Assembly: GCF_030216305.1 (NCBI RefSeq)
Contig: NZ_JASOKT010000010.1
Coordinates: 1 to 64,000, forward strand
DNA: 64,000 bases
Source: Actinotignum timonense
Lineage (GTDB): Bacteria > Actinomycetota > Actinomycetes > Actinomycetales > Actinomycetaceae
Reading direction: 5' to 3'
The notes under the pieces were generated by a model that did not search any database, was not told where the DNA came from, and worked only from the letters and a program-made list of their open reading frames with translations. Positions 36,901 through 44,130 of the stretch are shown here, one piece after another. Both the position numbers and the translations under genes were made by a program. The stretch's first letter is position 1. Each line of letters starts with the position of its first letter.

Positions 36901-37042
36901 TGGTGCGAATGCGGATGCTTCGGCAAGCGGCTGGGATCGGAGCATTAAGCTGAGCACCCTGGCGAAGATCATGGGCGTCATCGCTTTGTGTGCCCTGTGC
37001 CTGGGCGGCGGCGTCGCCCTGGAACGCCACCGACGCAAGTAA
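33989..37042 (+). CDS. Large choice-of-anchor M protein (ABC-transporter-associated repeat)
   Basis: A 1,017-residue surface protein with a signal peptide (AAAAAPDDG). It has surface-anchored repeats at about residues 30-230 (THNETAFTKPGRYTLTYRA) and 580-760 (GHVDLQAVPG..., THQHAGWAFTQPGVYVLRVW), joined by a middle beta domain and two Pro/Gly/Asn-rich stalks. The C-terminus is a transmembrane segment (IMGVIALCALCLGGGVALE) plus basic tail, with no LPxTG, so it is membrane- rather than sortase-anchored. It likely binds or relays metal, or haem, for a transporter encoded elsewhere. The insertion VWYDDAAAAPENSG carries an exact dispersed 16-mer (36201-36216). Confidence 0.82.
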   Translation: MARRFLAALAAAALTAGIAPAAAAAPDDGKIVTTTAHVDAPKVFWENGTFVLKNEAYDELYPLEKTVNWVGRGYARSGSNQGGQQYIFLPPDNEAYGHLRKVAERWYSAPGMPSGPFPIWAGFGADAAIPVEQFRNGTFALELTKFDGPGRMEAFMTNMDLYLPLFSSHETGRRVSYLVPGSHTHNETAFTKPGRYTLTYRAIARGVDGKIIASQEIPFVWQVGGTRPAKEAGPDLATAFNAAPTGDTSGYRFSLAPYEGREHDADDQLTELRFDAGSETVAGKVQFFLDGYFLAEVPVEKGKARWAEMIGSGASNFQAVFVPATPGTQGAAGAPKADGAANSAPGAQATTGARWISAPVSYAFGAAEASTSESAAQLPEPHSQDPAPAMEGGEYTPSSFDYTVRTEKTATGNVTTSVAFADPKVRAYVHGGYYAKPEDKYPDCEVNMVTDSRGVATVTQGDSWCEGYHLKLSIDPHPEVNMSAAADARFGTMDLSAPQSYSGRLAAAPAIGTGTQPAPEPQPEPAPGPGPEPGPNPGPNPAPNPNPGPNPGPNPPAPAPTPSVSPSAPAPAPAPQPAPSRTILRRGHVDLQAVPGEGGPGVTLKDDTLEHATTSVQRDVSTVALAVPDSAKSPRAKGAAFDFLGAEGERLYQLPQNWDRSHIWPGWSTESYRKPTRFHVEPESIPAGAQYHAYALSGFGNVDRLFDASRTALDLPDPTHQHAGWAFTQPGVYVLRVWYDDAAAAPENSGAGGANRAGRLVFLVGDETIAGYEQGIVSIPGDPTAPEPGGADHPSADPNPGGNPGGNPGGTVNPDGAPTPGATPAPQPSAAPGTPGGISTPNPNPQPGTPGPGTNPGNKPLTPGGPPAPAPLPENPGAKVLPPSGNAPLGPGGGATLTGNRVVGAPQAGGGGAPRPLSPAPAKAGGPAAGKATAPSATPSASATPGAGTPSGSAFVGMPNGAAGQGNQAAAGANADASASGWDRSIKLSTLAKIMGVIALCALCLGGGVALERHRRK

Positions 37043-37076
37043 CGCTCCTATAAACGGACCGGGCCACTAAGGCCCC

Positions 37077-37127
37077 CTACACCCCGGCGCACCCGAGACC
37101 GGATGCGCCGGGGTGTAGTCTGTTTTT
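37077..37127 (+). terminator. Intrinsic terminator after the large surface gene
   Basis: CTACACCCCGGCGCA (37077-37091) pairs perfectly with 37104-37118; TCTGTTTTT follows. Confidence 0.92.
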
Positions 37128-37171
37128 GGCTGGGCAAAGGCGTCGGCCATACGTGAAGGAGATGATCTCAG

Positions 37172-37984
37172 GTGAGTGAGAAGATTACCCAAACCGCAGG
37201 CCGCGACCAGCTGGGAGATTTCACCCCGCTTTTTGCCGAGCTCAATGACGATGTTCTTTTTGGGCGGGTGTGGAATCAGCCCGAGCTGTCTCTCAAAACG
37301 AAGTGCGTGGTCACGGTGGTGGCTCTCATGGCCTCCGGTATCACGGATTCTTCGCTGCGCTATCACCTGGAGAACGCCAAGAATCACGGGGTGACTCGGG
37401 AGGAGATCGCCGCGATTATTACGCATGCGGCCATGTACGTAGGCTGGCCGAAGGCTTGGGCGGTTTTCAATCTGGCGAAGAATGTGTGGAGTGTTGATAC
37501 CGAGGTTGCGGGTGCGGATGGTAGCGCTGGCTCCAATCCTGGCACGGATGCGCTGAGCGCCAAGGAACGCCACGCGCGCGAATGCCTCTTCCCCATCGGC
37601 GCACCCAATGACGGTTTTGCTCAGTATTTCATCGGGCAGAGCTACCTCACGCCGGTTTCCACCAGCCAGGTCCCCATGTACAACGTGACGTTCGAGCCGG
37701 GCTGCCGCAATAACTGGCATATTCACCACGCCTCCAGCGGCGGCGGCCAAATCCTTATCTGCGTGGCCGGCCGCGGATTCCACCAGGTCTGGGGCCAGCC
37801 GGTGGAAGAAATGCTGCCCGGGGATGTGATCAACGTTCCGGCGGGCACCAAGCACTGGCACGGAGCCGCACCCGATAGCTGGTTCTCCCACCTGGCTGTG
37901 GAAGTTCCCGGCACGGATACCTCCAACGAATGGCTCGAGCCGGTGAGCGATGCGGAGTATGCGCGGCTGACTGTGCGAGGCTAA
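37172..37984 (+). CDS. Carboxymuconolactone decarboxylase-cupin fusion protein
   Basis: A 270-residue protein. Residues 1-110 are a carboxymuconolactone decarboxylase/AhpD-like helical domain (TDSSLRYHLENAKNHGVTRE, THAAMYVGWPKAWAVF). Residues 140-265 are a cupin barrel (GCRNNWHIHHASSGGGQILI, PGDVINVPAGTKHWHGAAPD) with the His-rich metal site. The short Ala/Gly/Ser linker at about 110-125 joins them. The GTG start has GAAGGAGA about 9 nt upstream. Such fusions are often annotated as oxidoreductases or decarboxylases; substrate unknown. No other gene of a catabolic pathway is nearby. Confidence 0.85.
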   Translation: MSEKITQTAGRDQLGDFTPLFAELNDDVLFGRVWNQPELSLKTKCVVTVVALMASGITDSSLRYHLENAKNHGVTREEIAAIITHAAMYVGWPKAWAVFNLAKNVWSVDTEVAGADGSAGSNPGTDALSAKERHARECLFPIGAPNDGFAQYFIGQSYLTPVSTSQVPMYNVTFEPGCRNNWHIHHASSGGGQILICVAGRGFHQVWGQPVEEMLPGDVINVPAGTKHWHGAAPDSWFSHLAVEVPGTDTSNEWLEPVSDAEYARLTVRG

Positions 37985-38033
37985 CCGCCCAAAATTCACA
38001 CCTCATCCATCGAAGATTACCGGGCGAGTGGTA

Positions 38034-38088
38034 TTTTTCTGAGCTGTACTTCGCATGTACGACATATGCACTACAGCTCTGAAAACAC
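38034..38088. repeat. 55-bp palindromic repeat, copy 2
   Basis: Same element as 3373-3427 with four differences. The arms are TTTTCTGAGCTGTA and TACAGCTCTGAAAA. It lies 50 bp after the CMD-cupin stop, in an intergenic gap like the first copy. Confidence 0.8.
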
Positions 38089-38197
38089 ATGCCCCCGCAG
38101 GGTGTGATGTGATTATTGAGGTCAGTGGGAAAATACCATCATCGGGATTGCCACGTGAGGAATCTGGACCGCTTCGAAAGCACATCAGCATTAACGG

Positions 38198-38241
38198 GGT
38201 GTGGGTGCGCACCGCAGAAATCTGCAATACGCACCCACACC
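38198..38241. repeat. 12-bp inverted repeat downstream of the MFS gene
   Basis: GGTGTGGGTGCG (38198-38209) and its exact complement (38230-38241) flank an inner GCAGA/TCTGC stem. It may form a 44-nt hairpin. No T-run follows. The rest of 37985-38318 holds no supported gene. Confidence 0.6.
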
Positions 38242-38318
38242 TATGTAAATATGCCTACGCGTGCGGCAGTCACACCCGCCGCCCGCGCACCCGCTCCGCG
38301 AGCGCGCCGCGCGAAGAA

Positions 38319-40010
38319 CTACGCCTTCTGCTTCTCCACCAGGGTCTGCAAAGCCTTGGTGTCCAAGCCGGAGAGTTCATCCACGAGCAGCTGGCGCTCC
38401 AGGCGCTGGAGATCGCGTAGCGGCAGCTCGGACAGGCGCGCGATAATCTCCTGGCGCTCGTCGTCCGGGGCGAGCTGCGGTGCCGGAGCCGCGCTGGGAG
38501 CCGAAGCACCCGCGGTGGCAGAGCCCCCGCCCTTGGGTACCGTCGTCGTAATAGAAACAATGGCGAGCAGCAAGAACACCAAAGAAACACCCAAGGCGAC
38601 CATCGCGGCCAGGCGAATCGAGGAGTTATCCGTACGCCCGGACATCGCGATCACGTCCGGCACCGGGGCGCCCTGCAGCCCGTAGAAGACCGCCAGCGAA
38701 ATCGCGGTACCGATCGCCCCGCCCAGCGAGGAGGCCATCTTGTAGATACCCGAACCGGAACCGGCCTGGGAAGCCGGCAGGTTCGAGAGCGCCGCGTCCG
38801 TGGACGGGGTGGCGTAGAAGGCCAAGCCCAGACCGAAGAGGCAGTAGGCGATTACCGCCATGAGCACGTACTGGCCGATAAGCAGGTGCGTGGTCATGAG
38901 CAGCCCGCAGGCCACGATGGTGATGAGGCAGCCCCAGATCATCGGCTTGCGCGGCCCGAAACGCTGGAGGAGTTTCTCGCCGATACGGATGAAGGCGATA
39001 ATGCACACGCCGTAGCCCAGCGAAAGCAGGCCGGCATCGAACGCGGTGTAGAGCGAACCGTCCGCCTTGTGCCCGGCCAGCTGGATGACCTGCTGGCTAA
39101 TAATGAGCATGCCGATGGTGCCGTTTACCAGGAAGTTGGAGATCGTGGCACCCGTGAAGGTGGTGTTCTTGAAAAGCGCGAAATCAATGAAGGGGTTCGC
39201 CTGCTTGCGTTCCCACCCGAAGAAGAGCGCGTAAGAAACCACCGCGAGCGCGGTGAGCAGGAGCGTTGCCGCGCTGCCCCAGCCGAGTTTCGAGCCGTAG
39301 AGCAGCACGATCATGAGTCCGAGGGTGCCGGCGATGAAGAGCACCAGGCCGATGGCGTCGAAGCTCTTGCGCGGGCCGGTGCTTTCCACCCGGTTTTCCG
39401 GGGTGCCCAGGATCATGAGGAAGGCGAGCACGGAAATAATAATCGAGGCGATGAAGATTCCGCGCCAGCCCACGAATTGCACCACGGTGCCGCCGAAGAT
39501 CGCGGCCAGGCCGGAGCCACCCCAGGAACCAATCGACCACATGGACACCGCGCGCTGGCGGGCCGGGCCATCCCAGTAGGCCTTCACGAGGGCCATCGAG
39601 GCCGGCATAATGCAGGCCGCGCCCAGGCCCTGGATCGCGCGCCCGGTCAGCAGCAGCGGCAGCGCCACGCCCCCGGCCGCGAAAATGAGCAGCAGCGAAC
39701 CGGCCGCGTTGAGCACAATCCCGAGGAGGGTGATGCGTACGCGCCCGATTTTATCGGCCAGGCCGCCCATGAGCACCATGAAGAGGCCGGAGAACAGGCC
39801 GGTAATGGACACCGCGAGGTTCATCCCGGCCGCGTCCACGTTACCGAGGTCCTCCATAATATTGGGTGCCACGGTGGCGGCAGTTCCGGCGAATAGCCAG
39901 AAGGTCACCACCGCGAGGACGATGCCCCACAGCAGTTTTTCGGTGCCGCGGTAGCCGGTTTCTTGCGGCGGGTTACCGGCCGGCGCCTTTGCGCCATTGG
40001 TGGTAGCCAT
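38319..40010 (-). CDS. MFS transporter, DHA2 (EmrB/QacA-like) family
   Basis: A 563-residue transporter with about 14 hydrophobic segments. Family motifs include GGLADKIGRVRITLLGI (motif A) and GRAIQGLGAACIMPASMALV (motif C region). It should export drugs or metabolites using the proton gradient. ATG 40010 is preferred over 40028 because AAAGGA precedes it. The C-terminal ~60 residues are a cytoplasmic helical tail (LSELPLRDLQRLERQLLVDE). It follows an M20 amidohydrolase gene by 36 bp on the same strand, suggesting shared expression. Confidence 0.87.
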   Translation of the reverse strand: MATTNGAKAPAGNPPQETGYRGTEKLLWGIVLAVVTFWLFAGTAATVAPNIMEDLGNVDAAGMNLAVSITGLFSGLFMVLMGGLADKIGRVRITLLGIVLNAAGSLLLIFAAGGVALPLLLTGRAIQGLGAACIMPASMALVKAYWDGPARQRAVSMWSIGSWGGSGLAAIFGGTVVQFVGWRGIFIASIIISVLAFLMILGTPENRVESTGPRKSFDAIGLVLFIAGTLGLMIVLLYGSKLGWGSAATLLLTALAVVSYALFFGWERKQANPFIDFALFKNTTFTGATISNFLVNGTIGMLIISQQVIQLAGHKADGSLYTAFDAGLLSLGYGVCIIAFIRIGEKLLQRFGPRKPMIWGCLITIVACGLLMTTHLLIGQYVLMAVIAYCLFGLGLAFYATPSTDAALSNLPASQAGSGSGIYKMASSLGGAIGTAISLAVFYGLQGAPVPDVIAMSGRTDNSSIRLAAMVALGVSLVFLLLAIVSITTTVPKGGGSATAGASAPSAAPAPQLAPDDERQEIIARLSELPLRDLQRLERQLLVDELSGLDTKALQTLVEKQKA

Positions 40011-40046
40011 AGTTTTATCCTTTGTCATCGTGGAAATGTGGTCCCG

Positions 40047-41261
40047 CTAGTCCCGCGCCAGCCAGGCGAGCGCGGCAACGGCCGCGGCTTCGGTGCCGGT
40101 GGCGAGGGTGGGTTGGAGAACCGGCCCGAAGGCGGGGTTGTGATTGGGGTAGGTGGGCGCGCCTTCCGCGAAACCACCAAAGCCCCAGTAGGTGTAGGGA
40201 ATCCCGAAGGCGTCCGGGATCACGCTGAAATCTTCGGAAGCCGATACTTCGCCGCAGTCCATCACGCGCTCTTCCCCGAAGTGTGCCAGGAATGCCTGGG
40301 TGACCTTGGCGGTAGTTGCGTCGTCGTTATTAGTAAGCGGGTAGGAATCGTAGATCTCAAATTCCGGTGCCTGCGGGGCGCGGGCCGCTTCGCATTCGGC
40401 CGTGATGGTGCGCTTAATGCCATCAAGGAGCTGTTCGCGCACGTCCATGTCGTACGCGCGAATATTAATAAGCAGGGTGGCCGTGTCCGGAATAATATTT
40501 GATTTGCTTCCGGCGTGGATGGAGCCCACGGTCAGCACCGCCATCTTGAAGGGATTAATTTCGCGCGCCACCACGCTCTGGAGCCGGGTCACCACGGCGG
40601 CGGCCAGCACCACCGGGTCGATGCTCAGATGCGGCATGGAGCCGTGCGAGCCCTTCCCGTGCAGCGTCACCTTAACGGAAGCACCGGTGGAGAGAATCGC
40701 CCCGGCGTGGGTGCCGACCTGCCCCGCGCGCATCGGCCCGGCCAGCACGTGCTGCCCCAGAGCCACATCCGGCGCCGGAATCTTATCGACCAGCCCGTCG
40801 GCCACCATGGAGCGCGCCCCGGCCGCGGTTTCTTCCCCGGGCTGGAACAGCGCGATATAGGTGCCGGCCCAGGCCTCGCGATTTTCCGCGAAAATACGGG
40901 CCGCACCCAGGGCGCAAGAAATATGGAAATCGTGGCCGCAGGCGTGCATGGCCGGGACTTCATTGCCGTCCGCGTCCGTGCGCGTCTGCGTGGATGCGTA
41001 CTCAAGCCCGGTCGCTTCCTTGACCGGGAGCCCGTCAATATCGGCGCGGAACAGCACCGCGGGCCCCTCCCCGTTTTCCAGCACGCCGACGACGCCGCCG
41101 CCGATCCGCTGCGTTGCGTACCCGAGGCGCGTCAGTTCCGCGTCGATAGTGTCACACGTTTCTTTTTCCTGCATAGAAAGTTCGGGATGCTGATGCAGGT
41201 GGACATAAAGCTCTTCTTGCCAGGAGGTGAAAGAATCCACCGCCTCTTTAATGTTGATCAT
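40047..41261 (-). CDS. M20-family amidohydrolase (hippurate hydrolase-like)
   Basis: A 404-residue metallopeptidase-like enzyme. Metal-site motifs are present: FRADIDGLPV, HACGHDFHISCALGAA and QPGEETAAGARSM. Members hydrolyse N-acyl amino acids, hippurate or amino-acid conjugates in the cytoplasm. ATG 41261 has AAAGGTG about 6 nt upstream. It is first in a two-gene unit with an MFS transporter, so its product or substrate may be the transported molecule. Confidence 0.87.
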   Translation of the reverse strand: MINIKEAVDSFTSWQEELYVHLHQHPELSMQEKETCDTIDAELTRLGYATQRIGGGVVGVLENGEGPAVLFRADIDGLPVKEATGLEYASTQTRTDADGNEVPAMHACGHDFHISCALGAARIFAENREAWAGTYIALFQPGEETAAGARSMVADGLVDKIPAPDVALGQHVLAGPMRAGQVGTHAGAILSTGASVKVTLHGKGSHGSMPHLSIDPVVLAAAVVTRLQSVVAREINPFKMAVLTVGSIHAGSKSNIIPDTATLLINIRAYDMDVREQLLDGIKRTITAECEAARAPQAPEFEIYDSYPLTNNDDATTAKVTQAFLAHFGEERVMDCGEVSASEDFSVIPDAFGIPYTYWGFGGFAEGAPTYPNHNPAFGPVLQPTLATGTEAAAVAALAWLARD

Positions 41262-41421
41262 GAATCACCTTTCCGCCAGGATAGGGCGGGACCGCCATCG
41301 TTGCGAATGCGTGGAAGTAGCGGCCGGCCCTATCTGCGCCTTGTGCCCGGCTCACGCGCCGGGTCTACTTCAGATAGTAGCGGTAAAAGCACCTCGCGTG
41401 CCGCGCCGGTACGCTTAATGC

Positions 41422-42420
41422 ATGGCTACTATTTTTGTGCGGTGCGACGACGCAGCCGCGCCCACGCTCACTTTCGACACTCAGGCCGGTGGAGCGAATG
41501 CGGCCCCGTTCGGGGAAGGCGATGTGCTCCTCGATATTTCCTGGTCTTCCCTCAATTACAAAGATGCGCTGTGCTTGAAAGGGGACCGGGGTGTGGCGAG
41601 GGTCAGCCCGCTTATTCCCGGTATTGACGCAGTGGGGACGGTGCGGGAGGCCGGCCCGGATAGCCCGGTGCGCCCGGGGCAGCTGGTCAGTGTGAACGGG
41701 GCGGGTCTGGGTGAATTCCGGCACGGTGGCTACACCCAGCAGTTGCTGGTGCCCGGGGAGGCGTGCGTGCCGGTGCCGGAAGTTTTTAGCGCCGCGCAGG
41801 CGGCGGCCCTGGGAACGGCGGGGTATACGGCGGCGTTGTGCGTGCTGGCACTCAGTGATCACGCGGTGAAGGACGGCCCCGTTGTGGTGACCGGGGCGAG
41901 CGGCGGGGTGGGAAGTATTGCGCTCCACCTCCTCGCGCGGCTTGGCTATGAGCCGGTGGCGTTGACCGGGCGGGCGGAGCGCTTCGGGGATTTCCTGCGC
42001 GGGCTCGGGGCAAGCGAGGTGCTTTCGCGCTCGGAATTTGAGGAACCTTCCGCCCGGCCGCTACAGAAGAGCCGCTTTGCGGGCGGGGTGGATACCGTGG
42101 GCGGGCAGGTGCTCGCGAATCTGCTGGCGCAAATCCGCTGGGGCGGGACGGTGGCCGCCTGCGGCCTGGCCGGCGGAACCGCGCTGCCCACCACGGTGCT
42201 GCCCTTTATTTTGCGGGGCGTCACTCTGGCCGGGGTGGATTCGGTACGGGCCCCGCGCGAGCTGCGCCTGCGCGCCTGGGAGCTGCTGGCCGAGCACGTG
42301 GATACGGGCGTGCTCGATTCCCTCACCCACGTTATTGAGCTGGAGGAGGTTCCCGCAGCTGGGCGCGAGCTGCTGGCCGGTCAGCGTTACGGGCGCACGG
42401 CGGTGCGGGTCAACCCGTAG
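41422..42420 (+). CDS. YhdH/AcuI-type zinc-free alcohol dehydrogenase-like oxidoreductase
   Basis: A 332-residue MDR-superfamily protein. It starts with a GroES-like domain (SWSSLNYKDALCLKG, the YhdH/AcuI signature) and has the NADPH-binding VVVTGASGGVGSIALHLLAR. AcuI reduces acryloyl-CoA; other members act on quinones or enones. TACGCT then exactly 6 nt lead to the ATG, with no Shine-Dalgarno, so the mRNA is probably leaderless. The first residues (VRCDDAAAP) are encoded by a dispersed-motif copy. Confidence 0.87.
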   Translation: MATIFVRCDDAAAPTLTFDTQAGGANAAPFGEGDVLLDISWSSLNYKDALCLKGDRGVARVSPLIPGIDAVGTVREAGPDSPVRPGQLVSVNGAGLGEFRHGGYTQQLLVPGEACVPVPEVFSAAQAAALGTAGYTAALCVLALSDHAVKDGPVVVTGASGGVGSIALHLLARLGYEPVALTGRAERFGDFLRGLGASEVLSRSEFEEPSARPLQKSRFAGGVDTVGGQVLANLLAQIRWGGTVAACGLAGGTALPTTVLPFILRGVTLAGVDSVRAPRELRLRAWELLAEHVDTGVLDSLTHVIELEEVPAAGRELLAGQRYGRTAVRVNP

Positions 42421-42438
42421 CGGCTAAAATAGTGAAAT

Positions 42439-43410
42439 ATGATTGACCAGCGCACTGAAGGCTCAAAGGTTTCTATTATTGGCGCCGGGGCGGTGGGAAC
42501 TTCCCTCGCCTACGCCATGCTCATTAAAGGCGTGGCCCGGCATGTTGTTCTCCAAGATATCAACGCACAAAAAGTGCATGCCGAAGCTCTCGATCTTATG
42601 CACGGTGGCCAGTTCATGCCGACCGCCAAAATTGAGGGCACCGATAACGTGGAGGCCACCGCGGATTCCGATGTTATCGTCATTACCGCCGGGGCACGCC
42701 AGCGGCCGGGCCAGTCCCGCTTGGACCTTGCGGGCGCGAGTGTGGCAATGATGCGCTCCATTGTTCCCCCACTTGTTGAGCTCTCCCCCAACGCGATTTT
42801 CGTCGTCGTCGCCAATCCTGTGGACGTAGTCACCCAAGCCGTCCTCAAAATCTCCGGGCTGCCGCCCGCGCGCGTTTTCGGGACCGGTACCGTGCTGGAT
42901 TCCTCGCGGCTGCGCCAGCTCATTTCGCAGAAGTTCCACGTGGCGACCTCGAATGTGCACGCCTACATGTGCGGCGAACACGGGGATTCCGAGACTCCCA
43001 TGTGGTCGATGGCTTCGATTTCCACGGTGCCGATCCGCGAATGGGAGCTGCGTTCCGGCCCGGTCACCGATGAACTCCTCGACGGTATCGCCGACCGCGT
43101 CATCAACGCCGCCTACGAAGTGATCGAAGGGAAAGGCTCCACGAATTACGCCATCGGGCTGGCGGCCTCCCGGATTATCCAGGCGGTGCTGCGCGACGAA
43201 CACGTGGTGCTTTCCGTTTCCCGGCTTATGACCGGCTGGAACGGGATTTCCGGGGTGTGCATGTCCGTGCCCACCATCGTGGGGGCGCGCGGCGCGATCC
43301 GGCAGATCGATATGAAGCCCTCGGATGCGGAACTGGAATCTCTACGGGCCAGCGCCGCGCAGATTCGCGAAGCGCTTTCCAACCTCGAGGGTATGGGCGA
43401 CGACGCCTAG
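42439..43410 (+). CDS. ldh: L-lactate dehydrogenase
   Basis: A 323-residue NAD-dependent enzyme interconverting pyruvate and lactate. Visible motifs are the Rossmann IIGAGAVGTSLAYAM, VVANPVDVVT, the substrate-binding DSSRLRQLIS and the active-site GEHGDSE. Length is normal. A -10-like TAAAAT ends 8 nt before the ATG and no strong Shine-Dalgarno is seen, suggesting a leaderless message despite lying only 18 bp after the oxidoreductase gene. It points to fermentative metabolism. Confidence 0.94.
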   Translation: MIDQRTEGSKVSIIGAGAVGTSLAYAMLIKGVARHVVLQDINAQKVHAEALDLMHGGQFMPTAKIEGTDNVEATADSDVIVITAGARQRPGQSRLDLAGASVAMMRSIVPPLVELSPNAIFVVVANPVDVVTQAVLKISGLPPARVFGTGTVLDSSRLRQLISQKFHVATSNVHAYMCGEHGDSETPMWSMASISTVPIREWELRSGPVTDELLDGIADRVINAAYEVIEGKGSTNYAIGLAASRIIQAVLRDEHVVLSVSRLMTGWNGISGVCMSVPTIVGARGAIRQIDMKPSDAELESLRASAAQIREALSNLEGMGDDA

Positions 43411-43467
43411 GAGGCACGCGGTACTCACCCGAGCATCGGACTCGGTGGGCGTAACAGCGGGAGGGGT

Positions 43468-44130
43468 ATGACGGGCGCGAATACGGCGGGCACCGAGGCG
43501 GTGAGCATCGCTGCGGCAAGCGTCGCGGACCTGAGCCGGCCGGCCGATGAGCTCGCCCCGCTGCTACTGGGCGCGATGATAGGCGACGGCACCGTGGCGG
43601 TGCGCCTGACCGAGGTGGAAGCCTACCTCGGGGCGAGCGATCCGGCCTCGCATGCTTTCGCCGGGCCCACCCCGCGCGCCCGGGTCATGTTCGGGCCACC
43701 CGCCCACCTCTATGTCTATCTCAGCTACGGCATCCATCGCATCGGCAATATCGTCTGCGGGGCGGATGGCCAGGCCAGCGCGGTACTTTTGCGCGCCGGC
43801 GAGGTCGTGGCCGGGCTGGAGGAAGCCCTGATGCGCCGGACTCGGCCAGGCGCCGCTCCGCCCGCGCGCCAGGCCCTGGCGCGCGGGCCGGGCAACTTGG
43901 GCCAGGTGCTAGCTTTGGATACCTCCATGAGCGGGCTGCCGCTGACGGTGCGGGATACGGATGGCGGGGTGCTCGCTCCCGCCGGATTGGCGGGGCGGGC
44001 GCTGTGGCTGGAGTTGCCGCCGGCGCCGCTGCCCTACCGGGCGGGTCCCCGCATCGGGATTTCCCGAAATAAAGAGGCACCGTTGCGCTTCTGGCTGCCC
44101 GGGGATCCCACCGTCAGCGGGCGGCGCTGA
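43468..44130 (+). CDS. 3-methyladenine DNA glycosylase (AAG/MPG family)
   Basis: A 220-residue base-excision repair enzyme removing alkylated purines. Family motifs are RLTEVEAYLGASDPASHAFA and RARVMFGPPAHLYVYLSYGI, followed by MPG-like GNIVCGADGQASAVLLRAGE. The C-terminal RIGISRNKEAPLRFWLPGDP is also conserved. Start ATG 43468 lies 3 nt after GGGAGGGG. The 3' end overlaps the convergent pullulanase gene by 17 bp. Confidence 0.92.
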   Translation: MTGANTAGTEAVSIAAASVADLSRPADELAPLLLGAMIGDGTVAVRLTEVEAYLGASDPASHAFAGPTPRARVMFGPPAHLYVYLSYGIHRIGNIVCGADGQASAVLLRAGEVVAGLEEALMRRTRPGAAPPARQALARGPGNLGQVLALDTSMSGLPLTVRDTDGGVLAPAGLAGRALWLELPPAPLPYRAGPRIGISRNKEAPLRFWLPGDPTVSGRR

